64,000 bases of DNA from Thermoplasmatota archaeon. GTDB taxonomy: Archaea > Thermoplasmatota > E2 > DHVEG-1 > B18-G2. Made by a program: the position numbers and the translations under genes. Shown in pieces: positions 9,847-18,691 of the stretch. The notes under the pieces are model-generated. The model had not been told where the DNA came from. It saw only the letters and a list, made by a program, of their open reading frames with translations, and searched no databases. The stretch's first letter is position 1. Each line of letters opens with the position of its first letter. The stretch is taken from contig JAPDJO010000028.1 in assembly GCA_029259115.1 (NCBI GenBank), forward strand, positions 1 to 64,000, written 5' to 3'.

Positions 9847-10665
9847 ATGCAAAAGATTGGAGAAATCAAAGAACCGCTGTACGGATACACCCAAGAGATA
9901 GTAGTAGTACCTATAGATAAATTGGAGGTCATAGAGATACAGAGAAAACCTTCACAATATCACATAAAAAGGCTAGCAGAATCAATGAGAAAAGTTGGAT
10001 TCGTTGCTCCTTTAATAGCTATCAAAAGAGAGGGAGAAGATAAACTAATAGTCATAGATGGGCAACATAGATTACTAGCAGCAAGGAACATGGGCATAGA
10101 ACAACTACCTTGCATAATAGTTCCAGATAAATTTGCAAATGAACTTATGGAGTTTAATATAGAAAAAACAATGACCTTAAGAGAAAAGTGTTACGTTGCT
10201 CTCAACGTCTACCGGATATTCCTTAACGAAAAACCGAACATAAACGAAGATGACACAGAAGTCATGGATGCAATAGAATTTCCGTATTTTATAACTTTAG
10301 GCATAGCGTATGAGGAAAAACAGAAGTTCTTTGGATCTGCGTATGAATCAATAATGAAGAGGTTGGACTGGTTCTTCAATATGCCAATAAAAGATGCTTA
10401 TGAGAAAAGGAAAGAGAGAGCTAAATTGCTTATAGAATTGGATAACCTAGCTAGACAAGCCGTAGAAAAGGTTCAGGAAATGGGAATAAACCATCCTTTC
10501 CTATATAAGGAGATAATCTCCTTCTGTAATCCAATTGGCAGAAGAAGAAAGATTGAAGAAAGTTTCGATGAGGTAATGCAAGCCTTAAAATCAAACCTAG
10601 AAAACCTGATAAATGAGCCGAGCAAAATTAGAGAACATAAGTTCTCAGAGGAAATGGAGGTATAA
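9847..10665 (+). CDS. Stand-alone ParB/Srx N-terminal-like domain protein
   Basis: VVPIDKLEVIEIQRKPSQYHIKRLAESMRKVGFVAPLIAIKREGEDKLIVIDGQHRLLAARNMGIEQLPCIIV. Confidence 0.85.
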   Translation: MQKIGEIKEPLYGYTQEIVVVPIDKLEVIEIQRKPSQYHIKRLAESMRKVGFVAPLIAIKREGEDKLIVIDGQHRLLAARNMGIEQLPCIIVPDKFANELMEFNIEKTMTLREKCYVALNVYRIFLNEKPNINEDDTEVMDAIEFPYFITLGIAYEEKQKFFGSAYESIMKRLDWFFNMPIKDAYEKRKERAKLLIELDNLARQAVEKVQEMGINHPFLYKEIISFCNPIGRRRKIEESFDEVMQALKSNLENLINEPSKIREHKFSEEMEV

Positions 10666-11354
10666 TGAGGATAGCTTTTATTTCAGATATTCACTCCAAT
10701 ATCCATGCTTTTGAAAAGGTTTTGGAAGAATTAGAAAAGGAAAATGTGGACAAAATCTATTGCTGCGGAGACATAGTCGGATACAATGCTTTTCCATCTG
10801 AGTGTATCAAACTAGTAAAAGAGAAAATTGATGGTTCGGTAATGGGAAATCATGACTACGCAACATTAACTGGGGAAACTGGATGGTTTAATGAGTATGG
10901 AGTCGAAGGGATAAGCTACACTAGGAAGGTAATTTCAGATGAGGATATGAATTTTTTAAAGAGCTTGAAAACCCACATATATCTAAATGTGGATGATTTG
11001 AAGATATACATAACACATGGTAGTCCAAGAGATGAGATATTTGAATATGTTTTTCCCGATTCAAGCGATGATTTCCTTTTAGTCTTAGCAGACATAGCAA
11101 AAGCAGATGTACTAGTTTTTGGTCATACTCACCTTCCTATGGAGAGAAGAATTAAAAGAAAGATATTTCTGAATCCTGGCTCAGTTGGTCAACCAAGAGA
11201 TGGAAATCCAAAAGCATCTTTCCTAATATTTGATACCAGAAGCAAAGAAGCGTGCTTCAAGAGAATCGAATATGACATAGACGATGCTGCGAAAGCAATT
11301 ATAGATAATGGTCTCCCAAGATTCTTAGCCCAGAGACTTTATCTTGGGATATAA
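10665..11354 (+). CDS. Metallophosphoesterase (YfcE/MJ0936-like)
   Basis: MRIAFISDIHSNIHAFEKVL...CGDIVGYNAFP...MGNHDY...THGSP...FGHTHLPM..LNPGSVGQPRDG. Confidence 0.93.
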   Translation: MRIAFISDIHSNIHAFEKVLEELEKENVDKIYCCGDIVGYNAFPSECIKLVKEKIDGSVMGNHDYATLTGETGWFNEYGVEGISYTRKVISDEDMNFLKSLKTHIYLNVDDLKIYITHGSPRDEIFEYVFPDSSDDFLLVLADIAKADVLVFGHTHLPMERRIKRKIFLNPGSVGQPRDGNPKASFLIFDTRSKEACFKRIEYDIDDAAKAIIDNGLPRFLAQRLYLGI

Positions 11355-11407
11355 ATCGCAACCCTTTTTAATCAACTTTCTTTTCAAAACACTCGGGGAG
11401 GTAAAAG

Positions 11408-12649
11408 GTGGATCCACTAACCTTACTCATCCTTACAGGCGCCGGAGCCCTAGGTTTTTACATGGCTTGGAACATAGGTTCTAATGATGTAGCAAATTCT
11501 ATGGCAACAGCAGTGGGGGCAAAGGCTATAACATTTAAACAAGCAGTGCTAATAGCTGGTGTCCTCAATTTTATCGGAGCTGTGTTTGTTGGATCTCATG
11601 TCACTGAAACGATAAAGGGAAACATCGTAGACCCCTCTCTTATCCAGAATAGTTTTCATATTCTTCTCGGCTTTTTAGCATCTCTGCTAGCTGCTTCTGT
11701 ATTTGTTATGCTATCGACTTGGAAAGAGATGCCTGTATCTACAACTCACTCAGTAATCGGAGCGCTTGTGGGTTTTGGACTAGTCGAAAGCGGAGCATCA
11801 TGCATAAATTGGGCAAAGCTCGGAGAAGTAGCATCGAGCTGGGTTTTGTCTCCAGTGGTTGGAGCTATTCTTGCTTTTCTGGTATTCAGAGGAATAGTAA
11901 AATTGATATTCGAAAAGGATAGACCAGTGGAAGCAGCAAGGATCGTAGGTCCGGGAGTTATAGGGTTAACAATTATCCTGATCTCCTCATCCCTATTGAT
12001 GAAAACAAATCTCGGAAAAATGCTAGACGTAAATCTCTATGAAGCGTTGGTTATAGCTGTGATCTGTGGACTCATAGGAATGGTTACATCAATGATCGCT
12101 TTAAGGAAGATCAAAATAAAAGGAGATAGCGACTATGATGTCGTAGAAAGGATGTTTAGAAAACTCCAGATAGTAACATCCTGTTATGTTGCTTTTTCCC
12201 ATGGTGCAAACGACGTCGCTAATGCGATAGGTCCGGTTGCAGGGATATTCTCTATCGCTACGACAGGTGTTTTAGATCCAAAGGCAGAGGTTCCAACGTT
12301 TCTACTAGCTATAGGCGGTTTCGGGATAGCAATGGGATGTATGACGTGGGGACACAAGGTGATGAGAACCTTAGGATACAGGATTACCTCATTAACCAAT
12401 ACAAGAGGTTTCTCTGTGGATTTTGGTGCAGCAACAACGGTATTGATAGCGTCTAAACTTGGTTTACCAATATCTACATCTCATACAGTGGTTGGAGCTG
12501 TAATAGGAGTTGGTCTAGCTAGAGGTCTCGATGCTGTGGATCTAAGTGTGATCAAAAAGATCATAACATCTTGGCTACTCACTGTTCCTGCGGCCGCGGG
12601 CCTATCTGCGGTAATATTTTTAATACTTAGAAGCATAGTAGGAGGGTGA
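11408..12649 (+). CDS. pitA: PiT-family inorganic phosphate transporter
   Basis: WNIGSNDVANSMATAVGA...PVSTTHSVIGALVGFG...FSHGANDVANAIGPVA...GLPISTSHTVVGAVIGVG. Confidence 0.95.
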   Translation: MDPLTLLILTGAGALGFYMAWNIGSNDVANSMATAVGAKAITFKQAVLIAGVLNFIGAVFVGSHVTETIKGNIVDPSLIQNSFHILLGFLASLLAASVFVMLSTWKEMPVSTTHSVIGALVGFGLVESGASCINWAKLGEVASSWVLSPVVGAILAFLVFRGIVKLIFEKDRPVEAARIVGPGVIGLTIILISSSLLMKTNLGKMLDVNLYEALVIAVICGLIGMVTSMIALRKIKIKGDSDYDVVERMFRKLQIVTSCYVAFSHGANDVANAIGPVAGIFSIATTGVLDPKAEVPTFLLAIGGFGIAMGCMTWGHKVMRTLGYRITSLTNTRGFSVDFGAATTVLIASKLGLPISTSHTVVGAVIGVGLARGLDAVDLSVIKKIITSWLLTVPAAAGLSAVIFLILRSIVGG

Positions 12650-12653
12650 TAAG

Positions 12654-13343
12654 ATGGATGATCACGTAAGAGCACCGATATTCAGTACCCTCAGGAGAAA
12701 ATCACCTTTTGAGGGTATGCTAGAGCATATGAACAAAGTAAAAGAGTGTATAGAGGTCTTAAAAAATGGGCTCAAAGAATACTATGAAGGAAATTTTGAG
12801 AGTTTCTCTGGAATTGCAAAGAAGGTTTCAAAACTCGAACATGAGGCAGATTTGATAAAGGGTAACATAAGAGCCCATCTTCCTAGATCGATACTTATGC
12901 CGGTTGATAAAGGTCAATTTCAATGGTTGTTAAGGGAACAAGATGCCATATTAGATCATGCCGAAAATCTAGCGGAAATGCTAGAGATGAGACACACAAA
13001 AATACCAAAAGAGCTCAAAGATCTCTTCATAGAGCATATGGAAAAGGTAATGGAAACAGTAAAAGCCATGGAGGAAGCAATGGATAGATTCAAAGTTCTT
13101 TTAGAGACGAGTTTTGTAACCAAGGAAAGGGATATGGTCAAGGAGAAGATCCATGAGGTTCATAAGAAGGAATGGGAAGCGGATCAGATAAAGTACAAAT
13201 TAACCAGAGAGATCTACAAGATGGAGAAGAAATTGAAACCAATGGATGAGTATCATCTTTTAAAGATAGCGGACTGGGTAGATGATATAGCAGATCATGC
13301 AGAGAATGTTGCCGATCTGATAAGGGCAATGATAGCTAGGTAG
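12654..13343 (+). CDS. PhoU-like DUF47 family protein
   Basis: Follows pitA by 4 nt; helical PhoU-like sequence ISSLEHEAD/DWVDDIADHAENVADL pattern. Confidence 0.88.
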   Translation: MDDHVRAPIFSTLRRKSPFEGMLEHMNKVKECIEVLKNGLKEYYEGNFESFSGIAKKVSKLEHEADLIKGNIRAHLPRSILMPVDKGQFQWLLREQDAILDHAENLAEMLEMRHTKIPKELKDLFIEHMEKVMETVKAMEEAMDRFKVLLETSFVTKERDMVKEKIHEVHKKEWEADQIKYKLTREIYKMEKKLKPMDEYHLLKIADWVDDIADHAENVADLIRAMIAR

Positions 13344-13361
13344 TATTTTATCTAAAAATTG

Positions 13362-13895
13362 TTATAATTTTTCTTCGTCACTCCTCTTGATTCCCATCCT
13401 CCTCGCTAAAAATTCTCTTATCTCCTCTGGTCTTGTTGAATCTATACCAAAGTACTCAGGAAAGTATTTCGATGTGGTAAGTAGCTCTGTTGTACCCAAT
13501 CTCTTTGAGTTAACCAGTTTCTTTTCAATTAGGAAATCAACATGATCATAAACCTTTGGACCAATCATCTTTCTCAGATCAGCTTGCCTTATTGGCTGAT
13601 GATAAGCTATTAGAGCTAGAGTCTTGAGAATATCAAAAGGTATCTCCGGTTTAGCTACCTCTCTGGCTTTTTCAGCATATTCCTGCTTTAACTGCATACT
13701 ATACTTGTTTCCAGCTTTAACTATTTCCATGGGACTTTCCTCAGATTTGTAGATAGTAATCAGATTTTCTATAGCCTTTTTTATACGCCCAGCACTCAGA
13801 TTTGTTATTTCCTTCATTTCTTCTATAGATAAAGCCTCACTTGAAGAGAACAGTAGAGACTCTATTATCTTCTCATCCTCACCCTTTTTGAGCAT
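13362..13895 (-). CDS. scpB: Segregation and condensation protein B
   Basis: IIESLLFSSSEALSIEEM...LKTLALIAYHQPIRQADLRKMIG; adjacent to scpA and smc. Confidence 0.92.
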   Translation of the reverse strand: MLKKGEDEKIIESLLFSSSEALSIEEMKEITNLSAGRIKKAIENLITIYKSEESPMEIVKAGNKYSMQLKQEYAEKAREVAKPEIPFDILKTLALIAYHQPIRQADLRKMIGPKVYDHVDFLIEKKLVNSKRLGTTELLTTSKYFPEYFGIDSTRPEEIREFLARRMGIKRSDEEKL

Positions 13896-13903
13896 GTTAA
13901 CAC

Positions 13904-14767
13904 CTATGTTAACCTCTTGACATATATCTTTCCAAATGGAAACCTTCTTTGATAGAGCCTTATTTTCCTATCATGAGCGAGATGAAGTAAAGCTATGAGT
14001 GTATTTATTCTTTCATTTTTATCATTAAAATTACAGAGTTCTGTTATCGGTATAGCTTTCCCATTGAACTTTTTTATCTTATCCCAGATCCTTTCTATCT
14101 CCTTCTCTATCGCTTCTTCATGAACAACGCCTTTCATCCTTTTCTTTGCCTCATTCAGTATCCTCTCTTTCTCTGTCTGCCTTATCTTCTCTATAAGCTT
14201 CCTTTCCTCAGCTTCTCTCCTTGCTTTCTCAAAAGCTTCAATAAGCTCTATCAGAGTAACTCTTCTCTGAGCCTTTCTTCTAATAGGTTCTATCAATGGG
14301 GTAAAACTCTTATCAGATATCATTCTGGTGTAGGAATAATCCTGTTCATCGTAGAGCCAATCATCTATAGCTAAATCATCCCATCCGATCTCCTCTTCTC
14401 TGTATCTCAATCTCTCAGCATTCTCAGCCGCATCCTTGCTTTGAAGATTCAGAACCTTCCAAGCCATGTAGATCAATCTTCCAGCTATTACCAGATCTAT
14501 CTTTTCCTTCTTTGCTCTTTGAAGGTACAAGGAAGAGAACTTAGCAAGATCTATTGCCCATGGATTTAGATGTTTCTGGAGAACTAACTCAAATGCTATC
14601 GCTATGGATTTATCGAAGGGATCATCTATACCAAGATGCTCTCCGGTTTGCGCCTTCTGGAGCATATCTATGTACTTATCTATCCTGGATATCTCCTCCT
14701 CATACTCTGCTATAGCTTTGTGGAAGAGTAGGTGTTGTAGTATATCGTGATCAATATCTCTCTTCAA
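13904..14767 (-). CDS. scpA: Segregation and condensation protein A
   Basis: Kleisin-like; 4-nt overlap with smc; NPWAIDLAKFSSLYLQRAKKEKIDLVIAGRLIYMAWKVLNLQS. Confidence 0.9.
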   Translation of the reverse strand: MKRDIDHDILQHLLFHKAIAEYEEEISRIDKYIDMLQKAQTGEHLGIDDPFDKSIAIAFELVLQKHLNPWAIDLAKFSSLYLQRAKKEKIDLVIAGRLIYMAWKVLNLQSKDAAENAERLRYREEEIGWDDLAIDDWLYDEQDYSYTRMISDKSFTPLIEPIRRKAQRRVTLIELIEAFEKARREAEERKLIEKIRQTEKERILNEAKKRMKGVVHEEAIEKEIERIWDKIKKFNGKAIPITELCNFNDKNERINTLIALLHLAHDRKIRLYQRRFPFGKIYVKRLT

Positions 14768-17700
14768 GCTCCTTTACCCCCTGTCAGTATCTCTCCTTTT
14801 GGACCTATCGATGAAAGATCTACGGTTCCAACAATCTCGGATATACCATCTTCCCTCAAAGTTACTCCATATATGTGATCTGCTTCTTTGAGGGTTACCT
14901 TTCTTAATGAGATCAATATAAACTGAGCATAAGACGAGTTTTCCTTTATCATTCTTGAAACTGCTTCAGCATTGATATTATCCAGAAACATATCAACCTC
15001 ATCAAGAACATAGAACGGGCTAGGATCATATCTTTGGATTGCAAATATCAGGGCAAGAGAAGCCATACTCTTCTCTCCACCTGAAAGGGAAGACAGATTC
15101 AGGGTTTTCTTCCCTCTAGGTCTAACCTTTATATTTAAACCACCAGCAAATGGATCTTCAGGATTCTCTAATTCTAAAGATGCTTCTCCACCCTCAGATA
15201 GCCTTGCATAAATCTCTTTGAAATTCTGGTTTATCTCATTGAAAACCTCATAGAATCTGTCTTTCTTCTTCTTTGCTATCTCCTTCGCAACCTTGTTCAG
15301 GTTTCTCTTCTGTTCCCTCAGTTTCTTGATGTCTTCCTCTAGTTTCTTCTTTCTCTCCTCCTGATGTTCATACTCCTCTAACGCTCTCATATTCACGGGC
15401 TCAAGCTGGCGCATGTTCTCTTCGGTTAATCTTAATGTCTCCATCAGAGAATCTATGGATGGTAGATCTTCTCTAGAAATAGAATCCAGAGAATCTACAT
15501 ATCTAGAGATTTCTTCTTCAGCTTCTTTCAATGTATCTTCCAACGTAGACAACCTGTACTTTGCTCTCGATATCAGATCAACATAGGATTCTATCCTCGT
15601 TGAGATTTTATCGATCTCTGTCTCTATCTTGACCATCTCTCTGTATATCCTTTCCTTCTCTTCGGATAGATCTTTCAACTTAGTAGTTGCTGTTGTTTCT
15701 ATCGAGATCAAGGTTTCTAATTCCTCTCTGCTCTCATCCTTCTTTAATTTGAGATTCTCTATCTCTCTCTCCTTTTCTTTTATCTCTTCATCTATTCTCC
15801 TTATCTCTTTCTCTAGATCTGTCTTTTTGTTTTCTAAGAGAGACTTTTTCTTCTGTAGGGTCTCGATCTTCCCATTTAGAGAAACCAGTTCTTCCTTCAA
15901 CTGGAGATATCTCGTTTCAAGTTCCTCCAATTTTTTCAGCATATCTTCTTTTTTACCTTTCAAGAGAAGTTTTCCTTTCTCTTCTTTTATCTTGTTAATC
16001 TCCTCCAACTTATCTTTTATCTTGTTAATCTCTTCATCGGCAATTCTGATCTTTTCCTCTATTTCTTCTCTCTCCTTGGCTTTCATCTCCATCTCGTTAT
16101 TCACAGCTTTAAGTTTTGCCTCGAACTCTCTTTTTCTGGCTTCAATATCGGATATATCAATTGAAGATACGCTTTCCAATTCCCTCTTCTCATTCTGTAA
16201 CTCCTCGATCTCCTTTCTTATCTCATCCAGTTTCTTTACCAGAGCATCATGACTCTCTATTGCCTTTCTCAGTTTTTCTTCGATCTCATCTAGCTTTGAC
16301 CTATCTGCTGGAGAGAATGATATGGTCTTCTCTGCAACCCCTCCTATCATTGCACCACTAGCCTCTATCAGATCACCTTGAAGAGTAACTAGCCTAACTC
16401 CACCCATCCATTTTCTGGCTGTATCAAGATCTTCAACAACTACAGTGTCTCCAAAAACATACCAAAATGCGCTTTCATATTCTTTTCTAAATGATATAAG
16501 ATCCATAGCAAATCCGTGACTCTTCTCATCTTCCACAGCAAGCAAAGCTTTTGCTCTAGGCTTACCAGATATCATCTTGTTTAATGGCAAAAAAGTAGCT
16601 CTACCGAACTTGTTTTTCCTTAGATACTCTATGGCTTTTGCAGCAACCTCGTCATTATCTACGATTATAGCTTGTAATCTCTGGCCACCAGCCACTTGTA
16701 AAGCGATCTCATACTTTGGATCAACCTTTGCAAGCTCCGCAACAGTTCCATGTATTCCCTCAAGCTCTCCTTTATCTCTTGCTTCTAAAATCTTCAAAAC
16801 AGCTGTTGTATATCCTTTTCTTAGAGATTCGTTTGCCTCGTATTCTGCTCTTAATCGAGAGTACTCCCTCTGGAGATTTCTTATAGCAAGATCTAACTCT
16901 CTGAGTTGCTGATTTATTTCAGCTTCTTCCTTCCTCTTTTCAAAAAGTCTCCTTTCTAGGCTCTCCTTTTTCCTTATGAGCTTACTTTGCTCCTTTCTAG
17001 CTTCCTCTATGCGCCAGCTTGAGTCTTTCACCTCAAATTCGTATGTCTTTTTGGTTTCTTGGAGTTCGTTCAGTCTTGTGTCTATAGCCTTTATTTTTTC
17101 GTTCAATCTTTCCTTATCAAGTTCTAGTTCATGTCTCCTCTGCATGAGGTTTTCATATTCCTCTCTGAGTTTTGCGAGCTCTCTCGATATTTCTATGGAT
17201 TTCTTATCTGACTCTTTCATATTTTCTCTTATGTCGTTGATCTCTTCAGATACATTTTCTTCCTCTTTCTGTTTATGTTCAATTTCTTCGCTCAGCCTTT
17301 TTATTTCATTATCCAACTCAGATGCCTCTCTATTTACCTCTTCTAGAGACCTTTCAGAATCAACCTTCCTCTGACTCAAAGATCTTATCATGCTTTTTAT
17401 GCTAGAAATTCTTTCCTCCATCTTTGCAATCTCTGTTCTTAGTACGCTGATCTTCTCTGCTACTCTTTTTGCCTCTTCTCCACCACTCTCAGCTATTTTC
17501 TTTTCTATCTCCTCAAGTTTTTCCTTGGATTTTTCATAAAGTCTTTTCTTTTCTTCCCTCTCCTTTTCGAGTTTCTCCTTTTCCTTCTCATAGCTTTCTA
17601 TCTGTCTCTGCAGCTCTGCTATCTGCTCTTCTATATCCAGCTTTTTCTTGTAAGCTATCTTTGCTTTTGTTTCGTAAAGTTTTTCCTGAAGCTCCTTATA

Positions 17701-18348
17701 CCTTATCGCCTCATCTCTCTCTTTCTTAAGTTGATTTAACTGCCTATTTATTTCATCCAGAATTATGTTTATCCTCTGGATGTTCTCTTCTACTTCTTTC
17801 TTTTCCTTCTCTGCCCTTTCTAGATCTCTATCAAACTCACTTATTCCCGCGATATCATCAATTATTCTTCTTCTCTCTACAGGTCCCATCTCGACTAGAG
17901 ATGTTACGTCGCCCTGCTTAACTATATTATATCCATCCCCGGATATCCTAGCCCTAGTCAGAAGATTGACAAAATCTGTTAGTGATGCTGATCTTCCATT
18001 TATGTAAAAATAGCTGTAGAAGTTGTCTGGATTATCCTTAAGAGGGGCTCTTTTAATCCTTCTAGTAAGCACAACGGTATCTGAATCTATGGGCAATTTT
18101 CTATCCTTATTATCGAATACAAGAGAAACTTCACAGTAGTTTGCGGCCTTCTTTTTATCCTTACCGCCATTAAAAATCAAATCCGTAAGTCTCTCAGCCC
18201 TTATTGATTTTGGACTTTTTGGGCCGAGAACAAACCTTATAGCATCTCCTATATTACTCTTACCTGAACCATTTGGACCTGTTATGGCTGTGAATCCAGG
18301 GAAAAAAGGTATAACAACTCTTTTTCCAAATGATTTGAAATTCTCCAT
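14764..18348 (-). CDS. smc: Chromosome segregation protein SMC (true start probably upstream, see findings)
   Basis: Walker A TGPNGSGKSNIGDAI, coiled coils, hinge, LSGGEKSMASLALIFAIQ...FYVLDEVDMFLD. Confidence 0.97.
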   Translation of the reverse strand: MENFKSFGKRVVIPFFPGFTAITGPNGSGKSNIGDAIRFVLGPKSPKSIRAERLTDLIFNGGKDKKKAANYCEVSLVFDNKDRKLPIDSDTVVLTRRIKRAPLKDNPDNFYSYFYINGRSASLTDFVNLLTRARISGDGYNIVKQGDVTSLVEMGPVERRRIIDDIAGISEFDRDLERAEKEKKEVEENIQRINIILDEINRQLNQLKKERDEAIRYKELQEKLYETKAKIAYKKKLDIEEQIAELQRQIESYEKEKEKLEKEREEKKRLYEKSKEKLEEIEKKIAESGGEEAKRVAEKISVLRTEIAKMEERISSIKSMIRSLSQRKVDSERSLEEVNREASELDNEIKRLSEEIEHKQKEEENVSEEINDIRENMKESDKKSIEISRELAKLREEYENLMQRRHELELDKERLNEKIKAIDTRLNELQETKKTYEFEVKDSSWRIEEARKEQSKLIRKKESLERRLFEKRKEEAEINQQLRELDLAIRNLQREYSRLRAEYEANESLRKGYTTAVLKILEARDKGELEGIHGTVAELAKVDPKYEIALQVAGGQRLQAIIVDNDEVAAKAIEYLRKNKFGRATFLPLNKMISGKPRAKALLAVEDEKSHGFAMDLISFRKEYESAFWYVFGDTVVVEDLDTARKWMGGVRLVTLQGDLIEASGAMIGGVAEKTISFSPADRSKLDEIEEKLRKAIESHDALVKKLDEIRKEIEELQNEKRELESVSSIDISDIEARKREFEAKLKAVNNEMEMKAKEREEIEEKIRIADEEINKIKDKLEEINKIKEEKGKLLLKGKKEDMLKKLEELETRYLQLKEELVSLNGKIETLQKKKSLLENKKTDLEKEIRRIDEEIKEKEREIENLKLKKDESREELETLISIETTATTKLKDLSEEKERIYREMVKIETEIDKISTRIESYVDLISRAKYRLSTLEDTLKEAEEEISRYVDSLDSISREDLPSIDSLMETLRLTEENMRQLEPVNMRALEEYEHQEERKKKLEEDIKKLREQKRNLNKVAKEIAKKKKDRFYEVFNEINQNFKEIYARLSEGGEASLELENPEDPFAGGLNIKVRPRGKKTLNLSSLSGGEKSMASLALIFAIQRYDPSPFYVLDEVDMFLDNINAEAVSRMIKENSSYAQFILISLRKVTLKEADHIYGVTLREDGISEIVGTVDLSSIGPKGEILTGGKGA

Positions 18349-18390
18349 CCTTATTTCCTTTAGATACAGATGTGCTCCCTCCTATCCCGA

Positions 18391-18402
18391 GTGCATCCCA
18401 GT
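18391..18402 (-). promoter_or_regulatory. Leader motif TGGGATGCAC (core at 18391-18400) upstream of smc
   Basis: rc of gtgcatccca; same 10-mer at 3163-3172 and 63031-63040. Confidence 0.4.
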
Positions 18403-18479
18403 AAATCTTGAAACAAAATATCTGTATATAAAATTTTGTAGATTTTCAACATAGCTATCAGAAAATGTTAAGGTTAAAA

Positions 18480-18496
18480 GGTAGGTGCCTCCTACC
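18480..18496 (-). terminator. Hairpin + T-run after the 35-aa small ORF
   Basis: Minus strand GGTAGG-AGGCA-CCTACC-TTTT; the ORF stop is inside the stem. Confidence 0.55.
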
Positions 18497-18599
18497 TTCC
18501 AGATAATCTAGTCTCGTTCCAAGGTCTTACGGCTACAAATTTTACCTTACTCTCGTCCCTGCCTTGAAGTAGACCAAATCCTTTTCCTGTAGGTTTCAT
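18492..18599 (-). CDS. Small ORF, 35 aa, MKPTGKGFGLLQGRDESKVKFVAVRPWNETRLSGR
   Basis: ATG preceded by strong SD GAGGAGGTG with good spacing, followed by hairpin/T-run; below ORF-track cutoff. Confidence 0.6.
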   Translation of the reverse strand: MKPTGKGFGLLQGRDESKVKFVAVRPWNETRLSGR

Positions 18600-18623
18600 A
18601 TATTCACCTCCTCTTTAGATCTC

Positions 18624-18642
18624 AGAGAAAACAGTTTTCTCT
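18624..18642. promoter_or_regulatory. Perfect 19-nt palindrome AGAGAAAAC-A-GTTTTCTCT, candidate operator
   Basis: 9-nt arms exactly complementary; lies between small ORF and the divergent TtuA-like gene, next to TATA-like ctatattaaatag at 18661-18673. Confidence 0.55.
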
Positions 18643-18691
18643 ACTTAGGGTAACGGGATCTATATTAAATAGTTTTGTATATTGTCAAAGG

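Noticed and set aside
15629-16252. 207-aa plus ORF
   Set aside because: Serine-rich shadow frame antisense to the SMC coiled coil.
18382-18384. Pyrrolysine reading of TAG in smc
   Set aside because: Kept only as a remote option: TAG is used as a normal stop elsewhere here (e.g. cgi121) and no pyl genes are visible in the window.
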